This document shows, one piece after another, positions 57,386-64,000 of a stretch of 64,000 nucleotides of DNA (position 1 is the first letter of the stretch; each line of letters starts with the position of its first letter). The translations under genes and the position numbers were made by a program. Under the pieces are notes generated by a model. The model saw nothing but the letters and a program-made list of their open reading frames with translations. It ran no database searches and was not told the origin of the DNA. This DNA is from Streptomyces rishiriensis (GTDB taxonomy: Bacteria; Actinomycetota; Actinomycetes; Streptomycetales; Streptomycetaceae), in the NCBI RefSeq assembly GCF_030815485.1, contig NZ_JAUSWV010000002.1, positions 2,852,001-2,916,000 of the forward strand, written 5' to 3'.

Positions 57386-57514
57386 GCTCGGTCATCTCCC
57401 TATGTAGACGTTATCCATGTATGAGGATGGAGGTTAGATAGGCGAACGCCGACCGTCAATGGGGGTGCGCCCCCTCACCCGCACGCCTCACCCGCACGCC
57501 CTTACGATCGGCAC
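57386..57514. promoter_or_regulatory. Divergent glucarate operon / IclR promoter region
   Basis: AT-richer CTATGTAGACGTTATCCATG (57400-57419) continues to TATGAGGATGGAGG. ATGTA occurs twice about 13 bases apart, a possible IclR-type operator. It would carry the promoters for kdgD-gudD and the regulator. Confidence 0.45.
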
Positions 57515-58298
57515 ATGTCGGAGACAGGCGGCGTCCGCGAGGTGAAGTCCGCGGCGCGCACGGTCGAGCTGCTGGAACTGCTCGCGGCGCGCGGCGACCG
57601 GCCGGCGCGGCTCCAGGAGCTGGCGGACGAGCTGGGCGTGCCGCGCAGCTCGATGTACGCGCTGCTCCAGACCCTGATCAGCCGCGGCTGGGTGCGCACC
57701 GACGTGACCGGATCCCTGTACGGCATCGGCATCCACGCCCTGCTGACCGGCACGAGCTATCTCGACTCCGACCCGCGGGTACGGCTGGTCCGGCCCTATC
57801 TCGACGAGGCGTCCGAGGCACTGGGCGAGACCATTCACCTGGGCGCGGCTGGACGGCCGCGGGGTGGCGTATCTGGCGACGCGCGAGTCGCACGAGTACC
57901 TGCGCACGATCAGCCGGGTCGGGCGGCGGCTCCCGGCGCACATCGGCGCGCTCGGCAAGGCGCTGCTGGCCCAGCGGCCGGACGGCGAGCTGCCCGAGGG
58001 GCCCTACGAGGCGTTCACCCCGCACTCCCTCACGAGCCGTCGGGCGCTGCTCGCCGACCTCGCCGGTGTGCGGGCCCGCGGCTACTCCGTGGACCGCGAG
58101 GAGGGCGTCCTCGGCATCGTCGGGTTCGGGTTCGCGCTGCGGTACGACACTCCCGCACAGGACGCGGTCAGCTGCTCGGTGCCGGTGGCCCGGCTGACGC
58201 CGGGGCACGAGGAGCGGATCGTCGCGGTGATGCGGGAGATCAGGGCGAAGATCGAGGCGACGGCACCGGGCTTCGGCGGCGCCGCCGACTGGCGCTAG
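57515..58298 (+). pseudogene. IclR-family regulator with a frameshift
   Basis: The frame from 57515 gives a proper IclR winged helix (KSAARTVELLELLAARGDRP, then LQELADELGVPRSSMYALLQ) up to LGETIHLG and then loses homology. From 57864 another frame continues the same protein (VAYLATRESHEYLRTISRVG through GFGGAADWR at 58298). One extra base near 57845 (GGGC-G-CGGCTGG, where GGGC-CGGCTGG would restore LGRLDGRGVAYL) explains it. The gene is divergent from kdgD-gudD and was presumably their repressor. The change is either a real inactivation or a sequencing error. Confidence 0.85.
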
Positions 58299-58353
58299 CG
58301 CCCGCTTCTCGAGCCGCGTGCTCGACATCCACCGGCCCTGACCAGGACGGTTC

Positions 58354-59343
58354 CTAGAACGTGTAGGCGTCGACCTCCGCGAGGCACCGTGCCCGCCGCT
58401 CCTCGTCGTCCTCCAGGAAGGAGGCGACGAAGGAGTTGCGGGCCAGCTCGCGCAGTCGCTCCTCGCCCAGGCCCAGGGCGCCGGCCACGGCGTCGAAGTT
58501 GTCGCCGGCGTACCCGCCGAAGTAGGCGGGGTCGTCGGAGTTGACCGTGCACAGCAGCCCGGCGTCGAGCATGGCGGGCAGCGGGTGGTCGGCGAGGACG
58601 TCGACGGTCCGCAGCCGCACGTTGGACAGCGGGCACAGCGTCAGCGGGATCCGGTCCCGCACCAGCCGCTCGACGAGGGCCGGGTCCTCCATGCACCGCA
58701 GCCCGTGGTCGACGCGCTCCACGCCGAGCACGTCCAGGGCCTCGGTGATGTACTCCGGCGGCCCCTCCTCGCCGGCGTGCGCGACGCGCCGCAGCCCGAG
58801 AGCGGCCGCCGCCTCGTACACCTCGCGGAACTTCACCGGCGGATGCCCGACCTCGGCGGAGTCCAGACCCACGCCGGTGATCCGGTCCAGGTGGGGCCGC
58901 GCCGCCTCCAGGGTCTCCATCGCCGACTCGGCGGACTCGTCGCGCAGGAAGCACATGATCAGACGCGTCGAGATGCCGTGCCTGGCCTCGCTGTCGCCCA
59001 GCGCGCGCCACAGCCCGTCCACGACGGTGCTCATGCCGACCCCCCGGGCGAGGTGGGCCTGCGGGTCGAAGAAGATCTCCGCGTGCCGCACGCCCTGCGC
59101 GGCGGCCCGTGCGAGGTAGGCGTTCGCGAGGTCCTCGAAGTCGCGCTCGGTGCGCAGGACCGCCATGAGCTCGTAGTACAGGTTCAGGAAGGACTGGAGG
59201 TCCTCGAACCGGTACGCCTCGCGAAGCGCGTCCGTGTCGGCGTACGGCAGCGCGACCCCGTTGCGGGCGGCCAGCTCGAAAGCCAGCTCCGGCTCCAGGG
59301 TTCCTTCGATGTGCAGGTGCAGTTCAGCTTTGGGGAGGGGCAT
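58354..59343 (-). CDS. Adenosine/adenine deaminase family protein
   Basis: 329 residues. Metal ligands: HLHIEGTLEPELAFEL (H-x-H), VAHAGEEGPPEY, VDHGLRC and VNSDDPAYFGGYAGDN. The FFDPQAH and SDDPAYFGGY forms resemble the adenine deaminase (Aah1-like) subgroup more than classical adenosine deaminases. ATG at 59343. It is 20 bases before nothing upstream on its own strand and downstream of rnz (21-base gap), so it may be the last gene of HIT-rnz-add. Confidence 0.88.
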   Translation of the reverse strand: MPLPKAELHLHIEGTLEPELAFELAARNGVALPYADTDALREAYRFEDLQSFLNLYYELMAVLRTERDFEDLANAYLARAAAQGVRHAEIFFDPQAHLARGVGMSTVVDGLWRALGDSEARHGISTRLIMCFLRDESAESAMETLEAARPHLDRITGVGLDSAEVGHPPVKFREVYEAAAALGLRRVAHAGEEGPPEYITEALDVLGVERVDHGLRCMEDPALVERLVRDRIPLTLCPLSNVRLRTVDVLADHPLPAMLDAGLLCTVNSDDPAYFGGYAGDNFDAVAGALGLGEERLRELARNSFVASFLEDDEERRARCLAEVDAYTF

Positions 59344-59363
59344 CAAAGCATCGTACGGCCGTT

Positions 59364-60269
59364 TTACCGCCGTTTCGGAACCGGCACCCGCAGCAGGTCG
59401 TGCGCCACGGTCAGCTCTCCGTCGAACCCCGCCGCCCGCGCCTGCCGCTCGAATTCGTCCGGCTCGGAGTAACGCTGGCTGAAGTGGGTGAGGACCAGGT
59501 GCCGCACCCCTGCGTCACGGGCCACCCGTGCGGCCTGACCGGCGGTCAGATGCCCGTGGTCGACGGCGAGTCGCTCGTCCTCGTCGAGGAAGGTCGACTC
59601 GATGACGAGCAGGTCGGCGGCGTCGGCGAGCGAGTGCACGCCGTCGCACAGCCGGGTGTCCATGACGAACGCGAACCGCTGCCCCCGCCGGACCTCGCTG
59701 ACCTCGTCCAGCGACACCCCGTCGACCGAGCCCTCCCGCTGGATGCGGCCGACGTCCGGCCCCTTGATGCCGTGCGCGGCCAGCCGCTCGGGCAGCATGC
59801 GGCGGCCGTCGGGCTCGACGATCCGGTAGCCGTAGGACTCGACGGGATGCGAGAGCCGGGCGGCTTCGAGCCGGTAGGACGCGGTGGTGGCGAGGACGCC
59901 GTCCGCGTCGACCGGGGCCTCGGTGATGCCGACGGTCTCGCGGTAGGCGGTGGAGTAGCGCAGCCGGTCGAAGAAGCGCTGCCCCGAACGCGGATAGTGC
60001 GCGGTCACCGGGTGCGGCACCTGGTCCAGGTTGATGCGCTGGATGACACCGGCGAGGCCGAGGGAGTGGTCGCCGTGGAAGTGCGTGACGCAGATCCGGT
60101 TGAGGTCGTGCGCGGCGACCCCGGCCCGGAGCATCTGGCGCTGGGTGCCCTCGCCCGGATCGAAGAGGACGCCCTCGCCGTCCCAGCGCAGCAGGTAGCC
60201 GTTGTGGTTGCGGTGCCGGGTCGGGACCTGGCTGGCGGTGCCGAGAACCACCAGTTCACGTACGGACAC
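59364..60269 (-). CDS. rnz: Ribonuclease Z-like metallo-beta-lactamase
   Basis: 301 residues. [55 protein letters not shown] (H-x-H-x-DH) and [16 protein letters not shown] are the RNase Z / tRNase Z marks. It would trim tRNA 3' ends. GTG at 60269 is six bases after the HIT gene stop, so both are cotranscribed. Confidence 0.92.
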   Translation of the reverse strand: MSVRELVVLGTASQVPTRHRNHNGYLLRWDGEGVLFDPGEGTQRQMLRAGVAAHDLNRICVTHFHGDHSLGLAGVIQRINLDQVPHPVTAHYPRSGQRFFDRLRYSTAYRETVGITEAPVDADGVLATTASYRLEAARLSHPVESYGYRIVEPDGRRMLPERLAAHGIKGPDVGRIQREGSVDGVSLDEVSEVRRGQRFAFVMDTRLCDGVHSLADAADLLVIESTFLDEDERLAVDHGHLTAGQAARVARDAGVRHLVLTHFSQRYSEPDEFERQARAAGFDGELTVAHDLLRVPVPKRR

Positions 60270-60275
60270 GGCGGC

Positions 60276-60629
60276 CTATCCGGGGGGCCAGTGCAGGCCG
60301 CGGCCGCCGACGACGTGCGCGTGGGCGTGCCAGACGGTCTGGCCGGCGCCTGCGCCGGTGTTGAAGACGACCCGGTAACTCTCCAGCTTGTCCTCGTCCG
60401 CGACCGCCTGCGTCTCGCGCAGCACGTCGGCGGCGAGCTCCGGCGCGCCGGCGGCCAGGGCGGCGGCGTCCCGGTAGTGCGCCTTCGGGATCACCAGGAC
60501 GTGGGTGGGCGCCTGCGGGTTGATGTCCCGGAAGGCGATGGTCGTCTCGGTCTCCCGCACGATCGTCGCCGGGATGTTCCCCGCGACGATCTTGCAGAAC
60601 AGACAGTCGTCCTGCGGTTCCCCTGCCAT
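60276..60629 (-). CDS. HIT-family hydrolase (histidine triad)
   Basis: 117 residues. CLFCKIVAGNIPATIV, INPQAPTHVLVIPKAHY and the triad VWHAHAHVVGG (H-x-H-x-H) are canonical for HINT-type nucleotide phosphoramidases. Followed by rnz after six bases. Confidence 0.95.
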   Translation of the reverse strand: MAGEPQDDCLFCKIVAGNIPATIVRETETTIAFRDINPQAPTHVLVIPKAHYRDAAALAAGAPELAADVLRETQAVADEDKLESYRVVFNTGAGAGQTVWHAHAHVVGGRGLHWPPG

Positions 60630-60687
60630 GCGGGTTCCTCCTCAGACGGTTGATCAGTACGGGGGCATGGTAGCGGGGGGAGTGCGT

Positions 60688-60772
60688 CGTTCCGGTCCCT
60701 CCGGGGGCGGTTCCGGTTCCCTCGGAGGGCGGTTCCGGTTCTTTCCGGGGGCGGTTCCGGTTCTCTCGGGGG
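60688..60772. repeat. Four tandem copies of a 20-22-bp repeat
   Basis: Units start CGTTCCGGTCCCTCCGGGGG (60688-60707), CGGTTCCGGTTCCCTCGGAG (60708-60729), CGGTTCCGGTTCTTTCCGGG (60730-60751) and CGGTTCCGGTTCTCTCGGGG (60752-60772). They lie between the HIT gene start and the end of the tricorn-like gene. No spacers, so not a CRISPR array. Confidence 0.9.
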
Positions 60773-60855
60773 AGCGCGACGACGAGGCCGCTCGGGCCGG
60801 AGCGCGGGTCGGCGGGCGGCAGCCCCCGACCCGCGCTCCGCTCCGACACCCAGAC

Positions 60856-63800
60856 CTACGAACCCGGAAGCAGCGGAGGCGTCTTCGCCGGGGTCTCCTC
60901 GAGGGCGGCCAGCGCCAGCGACACCGCCTCGTCCAGCTGGACGTCCCGCCCCGCCGCGTAGTCCTGCGGAGCACAGACCACCTCGACGTCGGGATCGACA
61001 CCGTGGTTCTCCACGCCCCACTCGTACCCCTCCAGCCAGAACGCGTACTTGGGCTGCGTGACGAGCGTCCCGTCGACCAGCCGGTACCGGCTGTCGATCC
61101 CGATCGTCCCGCCCCAGGTGCGCGTGCCCACCACCGGCCCGATCCCCAGCGCCTTGATCGCCGCGTTGACGATGTCCCCGTCGGACCCGGAGAACTCGTT
61201 GGCGACGGCGACGACGGGTCCCCGGGGCGCGTCCTCCGGGTAGCTGGACGCCCGCATCCCGCGCGGCAGGTCCCAGCCGACGATGCGCCGGGCGAGCTTC
61301 TCGACGACCAGCTGGGAGGTGTGGCCGCCCCGGTTCTCCCGGACGTCCACGATCAGCCCCTCCCGCGCGACCTCGACCCGCAGGTCACGGTGGATCTGGG
61401 CCCACCCGGGCGCCTGCATGTCGGGCACGTGCAGATACCCCAGCCGGCCGCCGGATGCCTCGTGCACATGGGCCCGCCGGTCGGTGACCCACGCGTGGTA
61501 GCGCAGCGCCTCCTCGTCCGCCACGGGGACGACGACGGCGTGCCTCGGCTCGCCCCCGCCGGACGGCGAGATCGTCAGCTCGACCACCTTGCCCGCGGTG
61601 CCGACGAGCAGCGGGCCGGGCCCGGTGACCGGGTCCACCGGCTGTCCGCCGACGGCGACGACGGCGTCACCGGCCCGCACCGCGACGCCGGGCGCGGCCA
61701 GCGGGGAACGCGCGTCGGGGTCGGAGGTCTCGGAGGGCAGGACCCGGTCGATGCGCCAACTGCCGTCCGGGTGACGGGAGACGTCGGCGCCCAGCAGACC
61801 CTGGCGGGCGCCGCCGCCGTGGCCGCCGCGCGGCATGACGTAGGCGTGCGAGGTGCCGAGTTCGCCGTGCACCTCCCACAGCAGGTCGACGAGGTCGTCG
61901 TGGGTGGCGAGCCGTTCCAGCACGGGCCGGTAGCGGTCGAGGACGCCGTCCCAGTCGACGCCGCCCAGATCGGGCCGCCAGAAGTTGTCCCGCATGATGC
62001 GGCCGGTCTCGTCGTACATCTGCCGCCACTCGGCGGCCGGGTCGACGGTGCGGCGGATCCGGCCGAGGTCGACGGTGATGTTGCCGTCGCTGTCGTCGTC
62101 GCCCGAGGCGCGCCGGTCGCTCGGGACGACCTTGAGCTTGCCGTCGGTCCACAGCAGCAGCCGCTTGCCGTCGCCGCTGACCTCGAAACCGTCGGCGTCG
62201 GCCGCGAGGTGCTCGATGCGCTGCTGGGTGAGGTCGTAGCGCTCCAGCTCGGTGTGCGGGTCGGGGTCGTCCGGGGTGGCGCGGGAGGCGCCGAGGACAC
62301 CGCGCACGGGGTGCCGCAGCCAGAGCACGCCGTCCTTCGCCGCGGCGAGCCCGGAGTACCGGCCGGCCTCCACCGGGAAGGGGACTATCCGGTCGGCGAG
62401 CCCCTCGAGGTCGATACGGGTGGTCGGGGTGCCCTCGCTGTCCGGGGTCTCGTCCTTGTCGGGGGCCTCGAAGGGCCTGCCGTGCCGCTGCGGGCCGAAG
62501 GGGGACGGGGTCGTCGCCGCGAGGGTGATGAGGTGCGGGCGGGCCCCGGCCACGAAGGAGAGGTCGAAGACGTGCTCGTCGTAGACCGGGTCGAAGGCGC
62601 GCGTGGAGAGGAACGCGAGGTGCTTGCCGTCGAGGGTGAAGGCGGGCGCGTAGTCGTGGAAGCGCAGCGGGGTCGCGTCGGTGACCGACAGGTCGGTGAC
62701 GTTGGCGAGCCTGAGCTGGCTGAGCGGGCGCGGACCGGGGTGCGACCAGGCCAGCCAGGCGGAGTCGGGCGAGAAGACCAGGTCGGAGACCTCGCCGTCG
62801 GGGCTGTCGGCCACCTCGCGTACCTCACCGGTCTCCCGCTCGACGAGCAGCAGCCGCCCGTCGTGCGCGGCGACGGCGGCCCGGCTGCCGTCGGGCGCCA
62901 TGGCGAGTTCCAGGACCCGCCCGAGCCGTCCGGCGGCGAGCCGGCGCGGAGTGGCGCCGGGAGCCGTCCCGGTGGCCGGGGCGAACTCCAGCGCGTCCTC
63001 CCCCTCGGCGTCCGTCACCCATACGACCCACTCCTCGCCCTCCGTGCGGAAGGTGCGCGGCAGCCGGGCCCGGACGCCGGGTTCGGCGGCGAGCGCGCGG
63101 GCGGGGCCGGAGCGGTGGGTCACCCAGTGGACGGCGCCGCGCACCTCCACGGCGCTGCCCCGCGCGGTGTGGTCGGGCGCGGCCCCGCCCAGCCACCGGG
63201 AGGCGGCCACCGGGTAGGGGCGGCGGTCGGTGCGCTGCCCGCCGAGGCGGACGTCGAGGCGACGGGGTTCGGCGCCGTCCAGGTCGTCGAGGAGCCACAG
63301 CTCACCTGCGGACATGTACACGACCCGAGTGCCGTCACCGGCGGCGTGCCGGGCGTAGAAGCCGTCGAGCGGGGTGTGCCGCCGCAGGTCGGACCCGTCG
63401 GCGAAGGACGAGTACAGGGCCCCCGTGCCCTCGTGGTCGGACAGGAACGCCAGGCGCTCCCCCGCCCACACGGGGTACTCGATGTTGCCGTCCAGTTCCT
63501 CGTGCAGCCGGACGAACTCCCCGTCGCCCTCCCGGTCGATCCACAACTTGCCCGCCGTACCGCCCCGGTAGCGCTTCCAGTGGGCGGCCTCGCGCCCCAT
63601 CGGCGCGGACAGCACCACGGTGTGCGGGCCGTGCGCAACCGTGCCGACCGGCCCGTACGGCAGGGTCGTCGCCGGTCCGCCGTCGATGGGGACGGCACGG
63701 GCCCAACTGCGGCGCAGGGTCGCCTGGTCGTAGGTGCTGACGGCGAGGACCCGGCCGTCCGGGGTCCAGCCCCGCACCCGGGTCTGCCAACTGCCCCAGT

Positions 63801-64000
63801 ACGTCAGCCGGGTCGACGGGCCGCCGTCGACGGGGGCGATGTGCACCTCGGGGGCGCCGTCGCGGGTGGAGGTCCAGGCCACGGTCGTGCCGTCGGGCGA
63901 GATGCGCGGCAGGGTGACCGGCACGTTGTCGGCGCTGACCCGCCAGGCGCGACCGCCGTCGAGGGGGGCCAGCCACACGTCGTCCTCGGCGGCGAAGGCC
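60856..64000 (-). CDS. Tricorn-like S41 protease (C-terminal part; start beyond the window)
   Basis: At least 1047 residues are visible and the reading frame continues past 64000, where FAAEDDVWLAPLDGG is typical of residues just after the true start. Beta-propeller repeats (SPDGTTVAWTSTRDGAPEVH, FSPDSAWLAWSHPGP) fill the first ~680 residues; then the C1 helical domain (DETGRIMRDNFWRPDLGGVD), a PDZ domain (~770-840) and the S41 core with the nucleophile Ser in ANEFSGSDGDIVNAAIKALG. GTSHAYVMPRG supplies the His region. It is a large cytosolic or periplasmic-like peptide-degrading enzyme. Confidence 0.92.
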   Translation of the reverse strand, partial: AFAAEDDVWLAPLDGGRAWRVSADNVPVTLPRISPDGTTVAWTSTRDGAPEVHIAPVDGGPSTRLTYWGSWQTRVRGWTPDGRVLAVSTYDQATLRRSWARAVPIDGGPATTLPYGPVGTVAHGPHTVVLSAPMGREAAHWKRYRGGTAGKLWIDREGDGEFVRLHEELDGNIEYPVWAGERLAFLSDHEGTGALYSSFADGSDLRRHTPLDGFYARHAAGDGTRVVYMSAGELWLLDDLDGAEPRRLDVRLGGQRTDRRPYPVAASRWLGGAAPDHTARGSAVEVRGAVHWVTHRSGPARALAAEPGVRARLPRTFRTEGEEWVVWVTDAEGEDALEFAPATGTAPGATPRRLAAGRLGRVLELAMAPDGSRAAVAAHDGRLLLVERETGEVREVADSPDGEVSDLVFSPDSAWLAWSHPGPRPLSQLRLANVTDLSVTDATPLRFHDYAPAFTLDGKHLAFLSTRAFDPVYDEHVFDLSFVAGARPHLITLAATTPSPFGPQRHGRPFEAPDKDETPDSEGTPTTRIDLEGLADRIVPFPVEAGRYSGLAAAKDGVLWLRHPVRGVLGASRATPDDPDPHTELERYDLTQQRIEHLAADADGFEVSGDGKRLLLWTDGKLKVVPSDRRASGDDDSDGNITVDLGRIRRTVDPAAEWRQMYDETGRIMRDNFWRPDLGGVDWDGVLDRYRPVLERLATHDDLVDLLWEVHGELGTSHAYVMPRGGHGGGARQGLLGADVSRHPDGSWRIDRVLPSETSDPDARSPLAAPGVAVRAGDAVVAVGGQPVDPVTGPGPLLVGTAGKVVELTISPSGGGEPRHAVVVPVADEEALRYHAWVTDRRAHVHEASGGRLGYLHVPDMQAPGWAQIHRDLRVEVAREGLIVDVRENRGGHTSQLVVEKLARRIVGWDLPRGMRASSYPEDAPRGPVVAVANEFSGSDGDIVNAAIKALGIGPVVGTRTWGGTIGIDSRYRLVDGTLVTQPKYAFWLEGYEWGVENHGVDPDVEVVCAPQDYAAGRDVQLDEAVSLALAALEETPAKTPPLLPGS

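Noticed and set aside
60688..60772. Possible CRISPR array
   Set aside because: The units are contiguous and lack unique spacers; no cas genes are present.

Overview
The window is a piece of a Streptomyces chromosome, or that of a very close relative. Base composition is very GC-rich with G or C at nearly every third codon position, GTG starts are frequent, and neighbouring genes are often coupled by ATGA or GTGA overlaps. The order glyS, znuA-znuC-znuB-zur, uppS, recO, a five-gene block of SCO2521-SCO2525-type families, leuA, era, a cytidine deaminase-like gene, a CBS-domain membrane protein, ybeY and phoH matches my memory of the S. coelicolor SCO25xx region. No rRNA, tRNA, CRISPR array, insertion sequence or prophage was seen.

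Layout. 1-6.3 kb: a truncated ROK regulator diverging from two (alpha/alpha)6 glycosidase-like genes, then a membrane sulfatase-like protein. 6.3-16.5 kb: dihydrouridine synthase, two DHA2 exporters, an XRE (MmyB-type) regulator, a small zinc-finger-like protein, a beta-lactamase-fold hydrolase, an aldo/keto reductase-TetR pair and an EEP-family nuclease/phosphatase. 16.5-23.1 kb: glyS, the zinc uptake operon with zur, uppS and recO. 23.1-30.8 kb: a class A beta-lactamase-like gene and a six-gene minus-strand operon whose first five genes are the SCO2525, 2524, 2523, 2522 and 2521 families. 30.8-36.5 kb: GNAT enzyme, small phosphatase, SigE-type sigma factor with a membrane partner, TerB-like protein, and leuA with a leucine leader peptide. 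36.5-43.5 kb: a protealysin-like M4 peptidase beside an emfourin-like inhibitor, a GH1 glucosidase with an MFS carrier, an SDR enzyme divergent from an XRE regulator, and era. 43.5-48.7 kb: an amtB-PII pair and a WxL/DUF916-like surface module placed between era and its usual partners. 48.7-53.6 kb: cytidine deaminase-like gene, MmcQ/YjbR, CBS-domain protein, ybeY and an intein-containing phoH. 53.6-64 kb: PfkB kinase, glucarate catabolic pair with a frameshifted IclR regulator, adenosine/adenine deaminase, RNase Z-like, HIT, and a truncated tricorn-like protease.

Most notable: the SCO2521-2525 operon, which pairs a P-loop ATPase lacking the usual Walker lysine with an NNMT-like methyltransferase and three families of unknown function; a PhoH intein with all the marks of class 3 (Ala at position 1, W-C-T triad) and a half-degenerate homing endonuclease; an AmtB with Glu in place of the first pore histidine, behind a well-spaced GlnR-type box; a WxL/DUF916 module outside Firmicutes; and several small duplications at gene ends (recO 5' and 3', era 3', the XRE gene at 9.2 kb 3'). 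Names and functions come from motif reading and memory of protein families; no database search was run.
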